From: Solwaraspora sp. WMMA2056 | GTDB lineage: Bacteria; Actinomycetota; Actinomycetes; Mycobacteriales; Micromonosporaceae | Length of the DNA: 64,000 nucleotides | NCBI RefSeq assembly: GCF_030345095.1 | Contig: NZ_CP128360.1 | Coordinates: forward strand, 62,001-126,000 | Reading direction: 5' to 3' | Part shown: positions 32,162-41,677 of the stretch, in pieces | How the letters are laid out: every line of letters starts with the position of its first letter | How positions within the stretch are numbered: position 1 is the stretch's first letter | Program-made: the position numbers and the translations under genes | The notes under the pieces: generated by a model | What the model was told of the DNA's origin: nothing | Seen by the model: the letters and a program-made list of their open reading frames with translations, nothing else | Database searches by the model: none

Positions 32162-33427
32162 TCAGTTGAAGATCAGGACACCGAGGGCGTACGACAGCGG
32201 TGCGGCGAGCGCGAACCCACCGAGTGGACCCTGCATGTGCCGGGCCACCCACATCGTCGGCGGGTCACCGGCCATCTGCCGACTGGCCTCGGCGTACCCG
32301 GTGGCCAGGTCGACCAGCACGGCCGCGCTGGCCGCGACGAGGCCGACCACGGCGGCGGTCATCGGGGTGTAGCCGACCACGTAGATGCCGAGTACGGCAC
32401 TGGTGAGCGTGCCGCCCATCGCGCCGAACACCACTCCGGCGGCGCCCCGGGGCACCTGTGGGGCGAGCCGGGGCCGGGACAGCACCGCGTCGGTGAGCCG
32501 GGCGAGCATCAGGGCGCTGCCGGTGCCGGCGAGCGCCACCACGATCGTCTGGGTGCCGCCGAGTTGCAGCCGGCTGAGCACGATGAGGGTGGCGAAGGCG
32601 ACCGCGCCGACGACGATCTGCAGGTTGGCACCGAGCGACTCGGTGACCCGGGTCCGGTCGGCGGGGCGGACCAGCTGGGCGAGCACCGCGGCGACGAACC
32701 CGCCGGCGGCGGCGTACCCGACCGGGGCCAGGGTGGCGACCGTCGGCAGCAGCGCGCCGAGGGTGGCGCCGGCCGCGGCGGCCAGGCCGACACCACCGAC
32801 CACCCACATCGCCGGTGGCCGAATCGCCAGCGTCCAGGAGATGACGAAGAGCAGCTGTACGCCGAAGACGACCACGGCGAACGGCAGCCGGGCGAGCCCG
32901 GGGCCGGCGGTCTGCGCCCCGAAGATCAGCCCCAACGCGAGCAGCACCGAGAACCCGGCGACGGTCAGCGACAGGGTCCGGCTGACCGGCACCGGAGCCG
33001 CCCGCGACGGCCCGTCGTCGTCCGTGGCGTCCCCGTCGGCCGGGCCGGCCGAGTCCCGACGTGGCGGGGCGGCGGCGTCCGGACGCGGCGGCGTCGCTCG
33101 GCCCGGCCCCGCTGCGGCTGGCGGCCGTACGGCGGCCACCGCCGCTGCCGCCGTACCGGGTGCCGGGGCCCGACCGGGGCCCGGCGGTGGGCCCGGCGGT
33201 GGACCGGGGACCGCCGCCCGGCCCGGTGACCCGCCAGGGCCAGGGCCGGGACCAGGGCCAGGGGCAGGGGCCCGCCCCGGCGTCGGGCCGGGAGCGCGGC
33301 CCGGCATCGGACCCGGTGCCGGGGCACGCCCGCCGGGCGTCGGCCCGGACGGCCGTCCGGCCGGGCCCGGCCGGCCGCCGTCGGGCCACTGGTCGCGGCC
33401 GGTCTCGGATGGCGTGGAGGGATACAC
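32162..33427 (-). CDS. Multi-span membrane protein with Pro/Gly-rich N terminus
   Basis: This protein of about 421 residues has a low-complexity cytoplasmic N terminus (about 1-150, APGPMPGRAPGPTPGRAPAP-like tracts) and then eight or nine hydrophobic segments (LTVAGFSVLLALGLIFGAQ through GGFALAAPLSYALGVLIF). No catalytic family was recognised; the membrane half resembles actinobacterial hypothetical proteins encoded beside glnR. The GTG at 33427 is a best guess, since CACGAT lies 6 bases upstream as a leaderless -10. It diverges from glnR. Confidence 0.78.
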   Translation of the reverse strand: MYPSTPSETGRDQWPDGGRPGPAGRPSGPTPGGRAPAPGPMPGRAPGPTPGRAPAPGPGPGPGPGGSPGRAAVPGPPPGPPPGPGRAPAPGTAAAAVAAVRPPAAAGPGRATPPRPDAAAPPRRDSAGPADGDATDDDGPSRAAPVPVSRTLSLTVAGFSVLLALGLIFGAQTAGPGLARLPFAVVVFGVQLLFVISWTLAIRPPAMWVVGGVGLAAAAGATLGALLPTVATLAPVGYAAAGGFVAAVLAQLVRPADRTRVTESLGANLQIVVGAVAFATLIVLSRLQLGGTQTIVVALAGTGSALMLARLTDAVLSRPRLAPQVPRGAAGVVFGAMGGTLTSAVLGIYVVGYTPMTAAVVGLVAASAAVLVDLATGYAEASRQMAGDPPTMWVARHMQGPLGGFALAAPLSYALGVLIFN

Positions 33428-33560
33428 GCCCCGATCGTGCCAGACCGGCCGGGCCGCCCGCTGGCGACGGCACGGTTGGTCGCGGTAGTGCAACCTTCAA
33501 CCGTTATGGCCAACCGCACAGATGAACGGCTGGCCGCCCGGGTGTTTCCGGCACCTGATC

Positions 33561-33581
33561 GGTTAAGCTCTTGGCTTAACC
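33561..33581. promoter_or_regulatory. 21-bp palindrome between glnR and the divergent membrane gene
   Basis: GGTTAAGC (33561-33568) and GCTTAACC (33574-33581) are exact inverted repeats around TCTTG. It lies 134 bases before both the glnR start and the divergent start, so it is a candidate shared operator. No known consensus was matched. Confidence 0.5.
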
Positions 33582-33695
33582 ACCCGTCAGCGAAGCCGGG
33601 GTCTCGACGCCACTGTCTGCGGTGACGGCCGGTTCGGTCGTCAGCCCGCGGTCACCACGCGCGGCCAGGACAGGCCGCGAGGACGGAGGTGATGT

Positions 33696-34412
33696 GTGGA
33701 AATCCTGCTGCTGGTGACGGCCCGTGCAGGCGAGCCGTCGGCCGTACTGCCCGCACTCGACCTGCTCCCCCATTCGGTGCGGACCGCACCCCGTGACGTA
33801 CGTACCCTGGTGTCCGGGCCCAGCCCCGACGCGGTCCTGGTGGATGCCCGGTCAGAGCTGTCCGAGGCCCGCGCGACCTGCCGGATGCTGCATGCCACCG
33901 GTCTGGGCGTCCCGCTGGTCGCGGTGGTCACCGAGGCCGGCCTGATCGCGCTCAACGCCGACTGGGGCGTCGACGACGTGATCCTGGCCAGCGCCGGCCC
34001 CGCCGAGGTGGAGGCCCGGCTGCGGTTGGCGGTCGGTCGGCTGACCAACGCCACGTCCGGTGCCGGCGGGCTGATCCGGGCCGGTGAGTTGAGCATCGAT
34101 CCGGACACCTACGCCGCCAAGCTCAAGGGCCGGCCGCTCGACCTGACGTACAAGGAGTTCGAGCTGCTGAAGTTCCTCGCCCAGCACCCGGGCCGGGTCT
34201 TCACCCGCGACCAGCTGCTGCGTGAGGTCTGGGGTTACGACTACTTCGGCGGTACGCGCACGGTCGACGTGCACGTGCGGCGGCTGCGCGCCAAGCTCGG
34301 CTCGGAGTACGAGTCGATGATCGGCACGGTCCGCCAGGTGGGCTACAAGTTCGTGGTGCCACCGAGCCGCTCGCCGCTGCCCGACAACGAGCCCGCTCCG
34401 CTGCCCGTCTGA
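33696..34412 (+). CDS. glnR: GlnR-type global nitrogen regulator
   Basis: This 238-residue OmpR-family protein has a receiver-like domain (about 1-115) with Asp50 ([11 protein letters not shown]), the position conserved in GlnR, but without the usual acidic pair. It continues with a winged-helix domain (about 128-225: [45 protein letters not shown]). GlnR is an orphan regulator that controls ammonium assimilation genes such as glnA and amtB. The GTG at 33696 follows GGAGGTGAT. The order DUF2993-glnR-mshD-pst repeats that of mycobacteria (Rv0817c-Rv0818-mshD-phoT). A clear terminator follows. Confidence 0.9.
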   Translation: MEILLLVTARAGEPSAVLPALDLLPHSVRTAPRDVRTLVSGPSPDAVLVDARSELSEARATCRMLHATGLGVPLVAVVTEAGLIALNADWGVDDVILASAGPAEVEARLRLAVGRLTNATSGAGGLIRAGELSIDPDTYAAKLKGRPLDLTYKEFELLKFLAQHPGRVFTRDQLLREVWGYDYFGGTRTVDVHVRRLRAKLGSEYESMIGTVRQVGYKFVVPPSRSPLPDNEPAPLPV

Positions 34413-34473
34413 CGTGGTCGCGCCGCCTTGCACAGGTGGTGACCGGCGCGCAGGCGAACACCGCGACATCAGC

Positions 34474-34517
34474 CGAGGCGTCATCCGGTTCCGTCCGGAT
34501 GGCGCCTCGACTTTTAT
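34474..34517 (+). terminator. Intrinsic terminator after glnR
   Basis: CGAGGCGTCATCCGG (34474-34488) pairs with the complementary stretch ending at 34509, with one G-U pair and a 5-base loop. ACTTTTATC follows. This is a classical stem plus U-run, unusual in this GC-rich window. Confidence 0.85.
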
Positions 34518-34616
34518 CGGAATGGACCCGTTTTAGGGCGCTATTGACCCATTCACCTCTCGTGACCCGCTGAACCGACCTAACGTCGCCCCCGACGGTG
34601 CGGATCCGGGAGGGCG

Positions 34617-35564
34617 ATGGTGGCGGTGCTGGTGGGTTCCCGTGTGCTGGCCCTGGCGGCGGTGGCCGCGACGGCGGTGCTGACCAGCGCGTACGTGATC
34701 GGGTTCGGGACCGCACCGACCCAGGTGGCCGGCCCTGGCCCCAGCCCCACGCCGGCTCCGGCACCGGTGGTCACCCCCTCCGGCCACGACCCGGACCTCG
34801 GCCCGCCGCCGACCGTCGGACCAGCGACCGCCAACCCACCGACCGCCAACCCGGCGACCACCGGCCCGGCGGTGCCGCTGCCCGAGTACGCACCGCTGGC
34901 CGTCGACCGCAGCGGGCCGCACGGCACCCGACTGACCAGCGGCAGCGCCGCCGTGGCACTCACCTTCGACGACGGCCCCCACCCGGTGCACACCCGACAG
35001 ACCCTCGACGTGCTGCGCCAGTACGGCGTCAAGGCCACGTTCTGCCTGGTCGGGCGGAACGCGGCGGCGTACCCGGAACTGGTCGCGGCGATCGCCGCCG
35101 AGGGCCACACCCTGTGCAACCACTCGTGGAGTCACGACTTCGCCCTCGGCAGCTACCCGCCGGCCGCGGTCCGGGCCGACCTGACCCGGACCTCCGAGGC
35201 GATCCGGGCGGCGGCCCCCGGCCACCCGGTCTCCTACTTCCGTCAGCCGGGCGGCTTCTGGACCCCGACCGTGGTCGAGGTCGCCCAGGAGCTGGGGATG
35301 GCCTCGGTGCACTGGACCATCGACCCGGCCGACTACCACCAGCCCGGGGCCGGCAGCATCACCGCCACTGTCACCGCCCAGGCCGTACCGGGCTCGGTCG
35401 TCCTACTGCACGACGCCGGCGGCAACCGCACCGGCACCGTCCAGGCACTGCGGACGATCCTGCCCAACCTGCGGCAACGCTTCCTCGTCGACGCGCTTCC
35501 ACCGTTCGCCGAACGGGCCGATCAGCGCAGCCGCCGACTGCACCTGAAGACCGGCCAGATCTGA
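34617..35564 (+). CDS. Polysaccharide deacetylase (NodB/CE4), membrane-anchored or secreted
   Basis: This 315-residue protein has an N-terminal hydrophobic segment (about 5-30), a Pro/Thr-rich linker with TANPPTANPATTGP repeats, and a CE4 domain (about 112-300). All five motifs are present: TFDDGP (Asp118, Asp119), HSWSH (His169, His173), RQPGG, DPADYH and VVLLHD. CE4 enzymes remove N-acetyl groups from peptidoglycan or chitin-like polymers outside the membrane. The ATG at 34617 follows GGGAGG. The gene sits between glnR and mshD, which adjoin in mycobacteria, so it appears to be a lineage insertion. Confidence 0.9.
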   Translation: MVAVLVGSRVLALAAVAATAVLTSAYVIGFGTAPTQVAGPGPSPTPAPAPVVTPSGHDPDLGPPPTVGPATANPPTANPATTGPAVPLPEYAPLAVDRSGPHGTRLTSGSAAVALTFDDGPHPVHTRQTLDVLRQYGVKATFCLVGRNAAAYPELVAAIAAEGHTLCNHSWSHDFALGSYPPAAVRADLTRTSEAIRAAAPGHPVSYFRQPGGFWTPTVVEVAQELGMASVHWTIDPADYHQPGAGSITATVTAQAVPGSVVLLHDAGGNRTGTVQALRTILPNLRQRFLVDALPPFAERADQRSRRLHLKTGQI

Positions 35565-35616
35565 CCCGTCGACACCGCGCCGGACCGGCACCGACGCGGG
35601 CGCTACGGTGGGAATC

Positions 35617-36531
35617 ATGGCGGAGCCGGCGACCCGAACGAGTGTGACCGTCGACCGGTCCGACCGGCTCGACCCGGCCCAGGTCGACCGGGTGCTGACG
35701 CTGGCCCGGGCCGCCGCCGACACCGACGGTGCCGACCCGCTGCCCGAACAGGTCGTTCTCACGCTGCGCGAGGCGAGCGCCGCCCGGCACGTCACGCTGA
35801 CCGGCCCGGCCGGCGACCTGACCGGGTACGCGCACCTCGACCCGACCGATCCGGCCGGCCCGGTCGGCGAGCTGGTGGTGCACCCGGCGCACCGGCGACG
35901 CGGGTACGGCCGACGGCTGCTCGCCGAGCTGCTCGACATCGTCGACCCGGCCGCCGGGCTGCGGATCTGGGCGCACGGCGACCATCCGTCGGCTGCCGCC
36001 CTCGCCCTCGACCACGGCTTCACCCGCGACCGGGTGCTGCTGCAGCTGCGCCGCCGGCTGACCGATCCGCTGCCCGAGCCGACGCTGCCGGCCCGGGTAC
36101 GGCTGCGGGCGTTCGTCCCGGGCCGTGACGACGACGCCTGGGTGGCGCTCAACGCCGTGGCGTTCGCCGACCATCCGGAGCAGGGCCGCTGGGGGCTGCC
36201 GCAGCTGCGGGCCAGGATGGCGCAACCGTGGTTCGACCCGGCCGGTTTCCTGCTCGCCGAGGACGCGGCCGGCCGGTTGCTCGGCTTCCACTGGACCAAG
36301 GTGCACGCCGACGCGGCGGTCGGCGAGGTCTACGTACTCGGGGTCGATCCGACCGCCCACGGCGGCGGTCTCGGCCGCGCGCTCACCCTGGCCGGGCTGC
36401 GGCATCTGGCCGGGGCCGGCCTGCCCCGGGCGATGCTCTACGTCGACGAGTCGAACACCGCGGCGGTACGGCTCTACACCCGGCTCGGTTTCCTGCGCTG
36501 GTCGGCCGACGTCGCCTACCGCCGGCCCTGA
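35617..36531 (+). CDS. mshD: Mycothiol synthase (two GNAT domains)
   Basis: This 304-residue protein consists of two tandem GNAT folds. The acetyl-CoA loops are visible as VVHPAHRRRGYGRRLL in the N-terminal half and VLGVDPTAHGGGLGRALT in the active C-terminal half, which ends with YVDESNTAAVRLYTRLGF. MshD acetylates Cys-GlcN-Ins to give mycothiol, the main low-molecular thiol of actinomycetes. The ATG at 35617 lies 7 bases after TACGGT with no binding site, so it is probably leaderless. It is next to pstB in a convergent arrangement. Mycothiol may also be the reductant for the ArsC enzymes in this window. Confidence 0.93.
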   Translation: MAEPATRTSVTVDRSDRLDPAQVDRVLTLARAAADTDGADPLPEQVVLTLREASAARHVTLTGPAGDLTGYAHLDPTDPAGPVGELVVHPAHRRRGYGRRLLAELLDIVDPAAGLRIWAHGDHPSAAALALDHGFTRDRVLLQLRRRLTDPLPEPTLPARVRLRAFVPGRDDDAWVALNAVAFADHPEQGRWGLPQLRARMAQPWFDPAGFLLAEDAAGRLLGFHWTKVHADAAVGEVYVLGVDPTAHGGGLGRALTLAGLRHLAGAGLPRAMLYVDESNTAAVRLYTRLGFLRWSADVAYRRP

Positions 36532-36575
36532 CTCCGCGCCGGTCCCGCGCCGCGCCTCCGCCGGGCCTGCCCGCC

Positions 36576-36602
36576 GGCCCTGACCCGCATCGGGTCAGGG
36601 CC
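36576..36602. terminator. Terminator between mshD and pstB
   Basis: A perfect 12-bp stem (GGCCCTGACCCG, 36576-36587 with 36591-36602) with a CAT loop lies 12 bases beyond the pstB stop and between the convergent genes. Confidence 0.8.
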
Positions 36603-36614
36603 GTTGCCGACCGG

Positions 36615-37394
<780 letters not shown>

Positions 37395-37414
37395 TTGAGG
37401 GGTCCTTTCCGCGT

Positions 37415-38479
37415 TCAGCGGCTGTTCGGCAGGGAGAAGAACCGGGAGATCAGACGGGCCACCAGGTTCAGTGCCATGACGAGGATGAACAGGGTGAGCG
37501 CGGCGGCCCAGGCGCGGTCCACCCCGAACTCCGGCCGGGACCCGGGGATGCTGTACGAGTAGTAGGTGAAGACCGGCAGCGAGGCCATCCGACCGTCGAA
37601 CAGGTTGGAGTTGAGCGCCGTGGTGGCACCCGAGATGATCAGCAGCGGGGCGGTCTCGCCGATCACCCGGGCGATCGACAGGGTGACGCCGGTGGCGATG
37701 CCGGGGGCGGCGGTCCGCAGCACCACCCGCAGCACGGTGCGCCACTTCGGTACGCCGAGCGCGTACGAGGCTTCCCGCAGCTCGTTCGGCACCAGCTTGA
37801 GCATCTCCTCGACCGAGCGGACCACCACCGGCACCATCAGCACGGACAGGGCGACCGAGCCGCCGAGGCCGAAGCGGATGCTCGGGCCGAAGAAGAGCGC
37901 GAAGAAGGCGAACGCGAACAGGCCCGCCACGATGGACGGGATACCGGTCATCACGTCGACCAGCAGGGTCACCCAGCGGGCCAGCCGGCCCCGGCCGTAC
38001 TCGACCAGGTAGACGGCGCACATCACGCCGATCGGGACCGAGATGAGCGCCGCCGCGCCGGTCATCAGCAGGGTGCCGACGGTGGCGTGCAGCGCACCGC
38101 CGCCCTCGCCGAGCACCCCGCGCATGTCGCTGGTGAGGAAGGTCAGGTCGAACCGGTTGATGCCGTTGCTGGTGACGGTGATCACCAGCGAGAGCAGCGG
38201 GAGCATGGCCAGCGCGAAGGCGAGGGCGACCAGCACGGTGACGAAGCGGTCCTTGGCCCGCCGACCGCCCTCGACCCGCCAGGAGACCGCCGGCAGCGCC
38301 ACCAGGGTCAGCAGTACGCCGAACACGACCGACAGCGCGATGGACAGGCCGAGGCTGAGCCCGCCGAGCAGGCCCACGGACAGGCTGACGCCGACCACCG
38401 CCCACGGCGCCCAGGTGGGGAGCACGCCGCTGGTGAGCGAGTTGGTGGCCACCGCCCGGGGCGGGGTGATGGTGGTCAT
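37415..38479 (-). CDS. pstA: Phosphate ABC transporter permease PstA
   Basis: This 354-residue permease has an N-terminal extension with two extra hydrophobic segments (about 25-65) followed by six membrane helices typical of PstA. The binding-protein-transport EAA loop is [20 protein letters not shown], and [11 protein letters not shown] is a PstA block. The ATG overlaps the pstC stop (ATGA), and pstB follows 20 bases later. It forms the phosphate channel with PstC. Confidence 0.95.
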   Translation of the reverse strand: MTTITPPRAVATNSLTSGVLPTWAPWAVVGVSLSVGLLGGLSLGLSIALSVVFGVLLTLVALPAVSWRVEGGRRAKDRFVTVLVALAFALAMLPLLSLVITVTSNGINRFDLTFLTSDMRGVLGEGGGALHATVGTLLMTGAAALISVPIGVMCAVYLVEYGRGRLARWVTLLVDVMTGIPSIVAGLFAFAFFALFFGPSIRFGLGGSVALSVLMVPVVVRSVEEMLKLVPNELREASYALGVPKWRTVLRVVLRTAAPGIATGVTLSIARVIGETAPLLIISGATTALNSNLFDGRMASLPVFTYYSYSIPGSRPEFGVDRAWAAALTLFILVMALNLVARLISRFFSLPNSR

Positions 38480-39507
38480 GCGTTCGCTCCCGAGAAGTCA
38501 CGCCGGCGGGCGACGACGGCCCGGGCGGCGAAGTTGACGGCGAAGGTCAGCGCGAACAGCACCAGGCCGGAGGCGATCAGCGCGTTGACCGCCAGGCCGC
38601 TGGACTCGGGGAAGTCGAGGGCGATGTTGGCGGCGATGGTGTTGCTGTTGACCGAGTCGATCAGGTTGATGGTGACCACGTCGTACGCGGAGAGGATCAT
38701 CGCGACGGCGAGGGTCTCGCCGAGGGCCCGGCCGAGGCCGAGCATGCTGCCGCTGATGATGCCGGAGCGGCCGAACGGCAGCACGGTCATCCGGATCATC
38801 TCCCAGCGGGTGGCGCCCAGCGCCAGGGAGGCTTCCTCCTGCAGACGCGGGGTCTGCAGGAAGACCTCCCGGTTCACCGCCGTCATGATCGGCAGGATCA
38901 TCACCGCCAGCACCAGCCCGGCGGTCAGCATCGTCCGCCCGGTCGTCGAGGTGGGGCCGGCGAAGAACGGGATGAAGCCGAGGTACTCCTCCAGCCAGCG
39001 GTAGACCGGCACCACCTGCGGGGCGAGGAAGGCGATGCCCCAGAGTCCGTAGACGACACTGGGTACGGCGGCGAGCAGGTCGACCAGGTAGCCGAGCCCG
39101 GCGGCGATCCGGCGGGGCGCGTAGTGCGAGATGAACAGCGCGATGCCGATGGCCAGCGGGGTGGCGACCACCAGGGCGATCACGGCGGCCAGCACCGTGC
39201 CGAACAGCAACGGACCGACGTACGCGAGGAAGCCCTCGCCGCCGGGCAGATCCTCGGCGTCGGCGGTGAGCGCGGGGAAGCCTTCGTAGAGCAGGAAGGC
39301 GGCGACCGCCGCGAGGGTGACGAGGATCAGTACGCCGGCACCGACGGCGGTGCCGGAGAAGATCTGGTCGCCGATCCGTTTGCCGGACCGGCCCCGACGA
39401 CGGTCCGTGACGATCGGCGACTCGTCCGGTGACGTGCCGCGCGGCGAGCCGCCCGGCGGCGGATCGCTCGATGGGGTACCGCTGGTGGCGGTGGCGGGCT
39501 TTGTCAC
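38476..39507 (-). CDS. pstC: Phosphate ABC transporter permease PstC
   Basis: This 343-residue permease has a polar Pro/Ser/Arg-rich first 45 residues and six membrane helices. The EAA loop is [20 protein letters not shown], and [15 protein letters not shown] is the PstC block. The GTG at 39507 follows GAGGAGG by 8 bases. It lies 118 bases behind pstS, with a 12-bp hairpin in between, and overlaps pstA by 4 bases. Confidence 0.95.
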   Translation of the reverse strand: MTKPATATSGTPSSDPPPGGSPRGTSPDESPIVTDRRRGRSGKRIGDQIFSGTAVGAGVLILVTLAAVAAFLLYEGFPALTADAEDLPGGEGFLAYVGPLLFGTVLAAVIALVVATPLAIGIALFISHYAPRRIAAGLGYLVDLLAAVPSVVYGLWGIAFLAPQVVPVYRWLEEYLGFIPFFAGPTSTTGRTMLTAGLVLAVMILPIMTAVNREVFLQTPRLQEEASLALGATRWEMIRMTVLPFGRSGIISGSMLGLGRALGETLAVAMILSAYDVVTINLIDSVNSNTIAANIALDFPESSGLAVNALIASGLVLFALTFAVNFAARAVVARRRDFSGANA

Positions 39508-39559
39508 GGGTTACGCCTCCTCAGGCCGTGTCGTGACGGTGGGGGTTCGGATACGCCGC

Positions 39560-39594
39560 AGGTCCGGACGGCCACCGGGTGACCGTCCGGACCT
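39560..39594 (-). terminator. Hairpin between pstS and pstC (partial terminator)
   Basis: AGGTCCGGACGG (39560-39571) pairs perfectly with 39583-39594 around an 11-base loop. It lies between pstS and the rest of the operon on the same strand, where a leaky terminator or 3'-stabilising hairpin would make the binding protein more abundant than the permeases. Confidence 0.65.
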
Positions 39595-39625
39595 CGAGTC
39601 GACGGGACTGGACGTGGTGCTGGAC

Positions 39626-40729
39626 TCAGCCGGCGACGGTGATCGCGTCGATGGCCTGCTGCGCCTGGGTCCGCAGCTCGGCGGAGATCGGCGCGGAGCC
39701 GGCGTTGTCGGCGGCGGCCTGCTGGCCCTCCTCACTGATCAGGTAGTTGAAGAACGCCTTGACCAGGTCGACGGTCTCCTGGCTGTCGTAGTTGACGCAG
39801 GCCAGCTGGTAGGAGACCAGCACGATCGGGTAGACGCCGGCCTCGGTGGTGTCCCGGGGCAGGTCGATCGCGAAGCTGAACTCCGGGCGGCCGGAGACGG
39901 TCTCGGCGGCGTCGACGACGGCCGCGGCGGCCTCGGCCGAGTACTCGACGAAGTCCTCGCCGACCTGGACCGCGGCGACACCGAGGTCGGTGGCCTGGGA
40001 GGCGTCGATGTAGCCGATGGTGCCCTCGCCGGAGCGCAGCGCGGCGGCCACACCCTGGGTCTGGGCGGCGGCCTCACCGGTCTGGGTCGGCCAGTCGCCG
40101 GAGACCTCGTACGGCCAGTCGGCCGGGGCGGCCTTGGCCAGGTAGTCGACGAAGTTCTCGGTGGTGCCGGACTCGTCGGAGCGGTGCACGGCGGTGATCG
40201 CCAGGTCCGGCAGGGTGGCTTCCGGGTTGAGCTCGGCGATCGCCGGGTCGTTCCACTTGGTGATCTTGGTGTCGAAGATCTTCGCGATCACCGAGGGCGA
40301 CAGGTTCAGCGTCTCGACGCTCGGCAGGTTGTAGGCCACGGCGATCGGGCTGATGTAGCCGGGGAACTCGATGAAGCCCTGGTCGCCACAGGTGGCCAGG
40401 GCCGCGGCGATCTCCTCCTCGTCGAGGTAGGCGTCCGAACCGGCGAACTGGGTGCCGCCGGAGGTGAACTGCTCGCGGCCGCCGCCCGAGCCGATCGGGT
40501 CGTAGGTGACGGTCGCGTCGGGGGCCACGGAGGTGAATCCGGCGATCCACGCCTCCATCGCGGCGCCCTGCGAGGAGGCGCCGGCGCCAGCGAGGGTGCC
40601 GCTGACCGAGGTCTCGGAGCCGTTACCAGACTCCGAGCCGTTGTCGCCGTCGTTGCCGCACGCGGCCACGCCGAGGGTAAGCATGACGGCGGCCGGCAGG
40701 GCGGCCAGCCGGAGGGACTTACGATTCAC
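39626..40729 (-). CDS. pstS: Phosphate-binding lipoprotein PstS
   Basis: This 367-residue lipoprotein has a type II signal peptide with lipobox LGVAAC (Cys24), a Ser/Gly/Asn linker and a PBP-like fold with AGASSQGAAMEAWIAGF, DPIGSGGGREQF and AVHRSDESGTTENF phosphate-loop blocks. It captures phosphate outside the membrane and hands it to PstCA. The GTG at 40729 follows GAGAGG. A PHO-box-like direct repeat lies about 115 bases upstream on the same strand, so PhoP control is likely. Confidence 0.95.
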   Translation of the reverse strand: MNRKSLRLAALPAAVMLTLGVAACGNDGDNGSESGNGSETSVSGTLAGAGASSQGAAMEAWIAGFTSVAPDATVTYDPIGSGGGREQFTSGGTQFAGSDAYLDEEEIAAALATCGDQGFIEFPGYISPIAVAYNLPSVETLNLSPSVIAKIFDTKITKWNDPAIAELNPEATLPDLAITAVHRSDESGTTENFVDYLAKAAPADWPYEVSGDWPTQTGEAAAQTQGVAAALRSGEGTIGYIDASQATDLGVAAVQVGEDFVEYSAEAAAAVVDAAETVSGRPEFSFAIDLPRDTTEAGVYPIVLVSYQLACVNYDSQETVDLVKAFFNYLISEEGQQAAADNAGSAPISAELRTQAQQAIDAITVAG

Positions 40730-40845
40730 GGTGCGTTGCCTCTCTGAGGTCGGGTGGCGAGTCACCGCCCGGGTAGCGGGGGCGAGTTCACCGTCTCGAA
40801 CGCCGAGGACGGTACGAGCCGTGGCTAAACTGACGACCGGAGCAT

Positions 40846-40863
40846 GGTGAACAGAAGGTGAAC
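40846..40863 (-). promoter_or_regulatory. PHO box upstream of pstS
   Basis: On the minus strand GTTCACC-TTCT-GTTCACC is two exact 7-base repeats spaced 11 bases, the classical Streptomyces PhoP-binding arrangement. It lies 117-134 bases before the pstS GTG and fits phosphate-starvation induction. Confidence 0.75.
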
Positions 40864-40969
40864 GGGACTTGTCTGGTCACCGGCAGCGCTGATTCGACGC
40901 TCGACTGTGACATAGCTCGCGCCGCGCGGCGACGTTCGGCCGATGCCCGGCCCGACCGCAGGTCGAGGC

Positions 40970-41494
40970 TCACTCAGCCGATTGCCGACTCCGCACCTGA
41001 CGCCAGCGGCGTGCCTGCTCGGCGGTGACCCGGTAGGCGACCGCGCCGGAACGGCCCGGCTCACTGCGCGGCACCCGCTGCAGCGGCAGCCCCCACTTCG
41101 GATAGTCGTGGTACGCCTTGACGATCCGGGTCAGCCCACCCAGCGCGCCGATGACCTTGTCGACCGGGCTGTCCAGGGCGGCAGCGAGGTCACCGACCGC
41201 CAACGTCTCGCCCGGCCGGCTGGCGAGCAGGTCGAGGATCGCGAAGACGGTCTGGTGGGTGCGGGAGCGGCCCTGGGCGAACCGGCGCAGCTCCTCGACG
41301 GGCCATTCGCGGACCGCCCGGGTGGTTACCCGGGGCCGGCGGGCGGGCTTCGGGATCGGGCGCGGGCGCTGGTCGAGCTCCTCGATCAGCCGGGCGATGT
41401 GGCCGACGTACTCGGCGGGCACGGCGAGGTGCACCAGGTCGCCATCCTGCGACGACGCACCACCCGCGGCTGAGGTTCCTGGTCGTGGAGCCAT
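40970..41494 (-). CDS. Hypothetical protein with winged-helix-like C-terminal half
   Basis: This 174-residue protein opens MAPRPGTSAAGG. An N-terminal helical segment (LVHLAVPAEYVGHIARLIEELD) is followed by a basic Pro/Arg linker and a region resembling a winged helix (RTHQTVFAILDLLASRPGETLAVGDLAAAL, then KVIGALGGLTRIVKAYH). No family name could be assigned. The ATG at 41494 was preferred; a TTG at 41563 is an alternative, and a TGATACT -10-like element lies near 41570. It lies upstream of pstS on the same strand but separated by the PHO box region, so it is probably an independent gene. Confidence 0.75.
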   Translation of the reverse strand: MAPRPGTSAAGGASSQDGDLVHLAVPAEYVGHIARLIEELDQRPRPIPKPARRPRVTTRAVREWPVEELRRFAQGRSRTHQTVFAILDLLASRPGETLAVGDLAAALDSPVDKVIGALGGLTRIVKAYHDYPKWGLPLQRVPRSEPGRSGAVAYRVTAEQARRWRQVRSRQSAE

Positions 41495-41677
41495 CTGTCC
41501 CGTCCGGTCACGGCGACGGGCGGTGACCGCCCGACTCCCTGGATCGCGATTTGTGCGCGCCAAAGTATCACCGCTCGGTAACGCAAGATCATCTATTCGC
41601 GACCGGGGGTTGACACCGACCGCCGGGCCAGTCGGCCGCGTCGGTCGGCCGCCGGTCGGCCGGGCCAGTCGGCCGGG

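Noticed and set aside
34525-34590. PHO-like ATTCACC / GTGACCC repeats before the deacetylase gene
   Set aside because: Only one of the two heptamers resembles the consensus and the second deviates in three positions; too weak to call.
41584-41677. Tract of repeated GGTCGGCC-type sequence after the Nudix gene
   Set aside because: Simple GC-rich slippage repeat without palindrome strength or coding potential.
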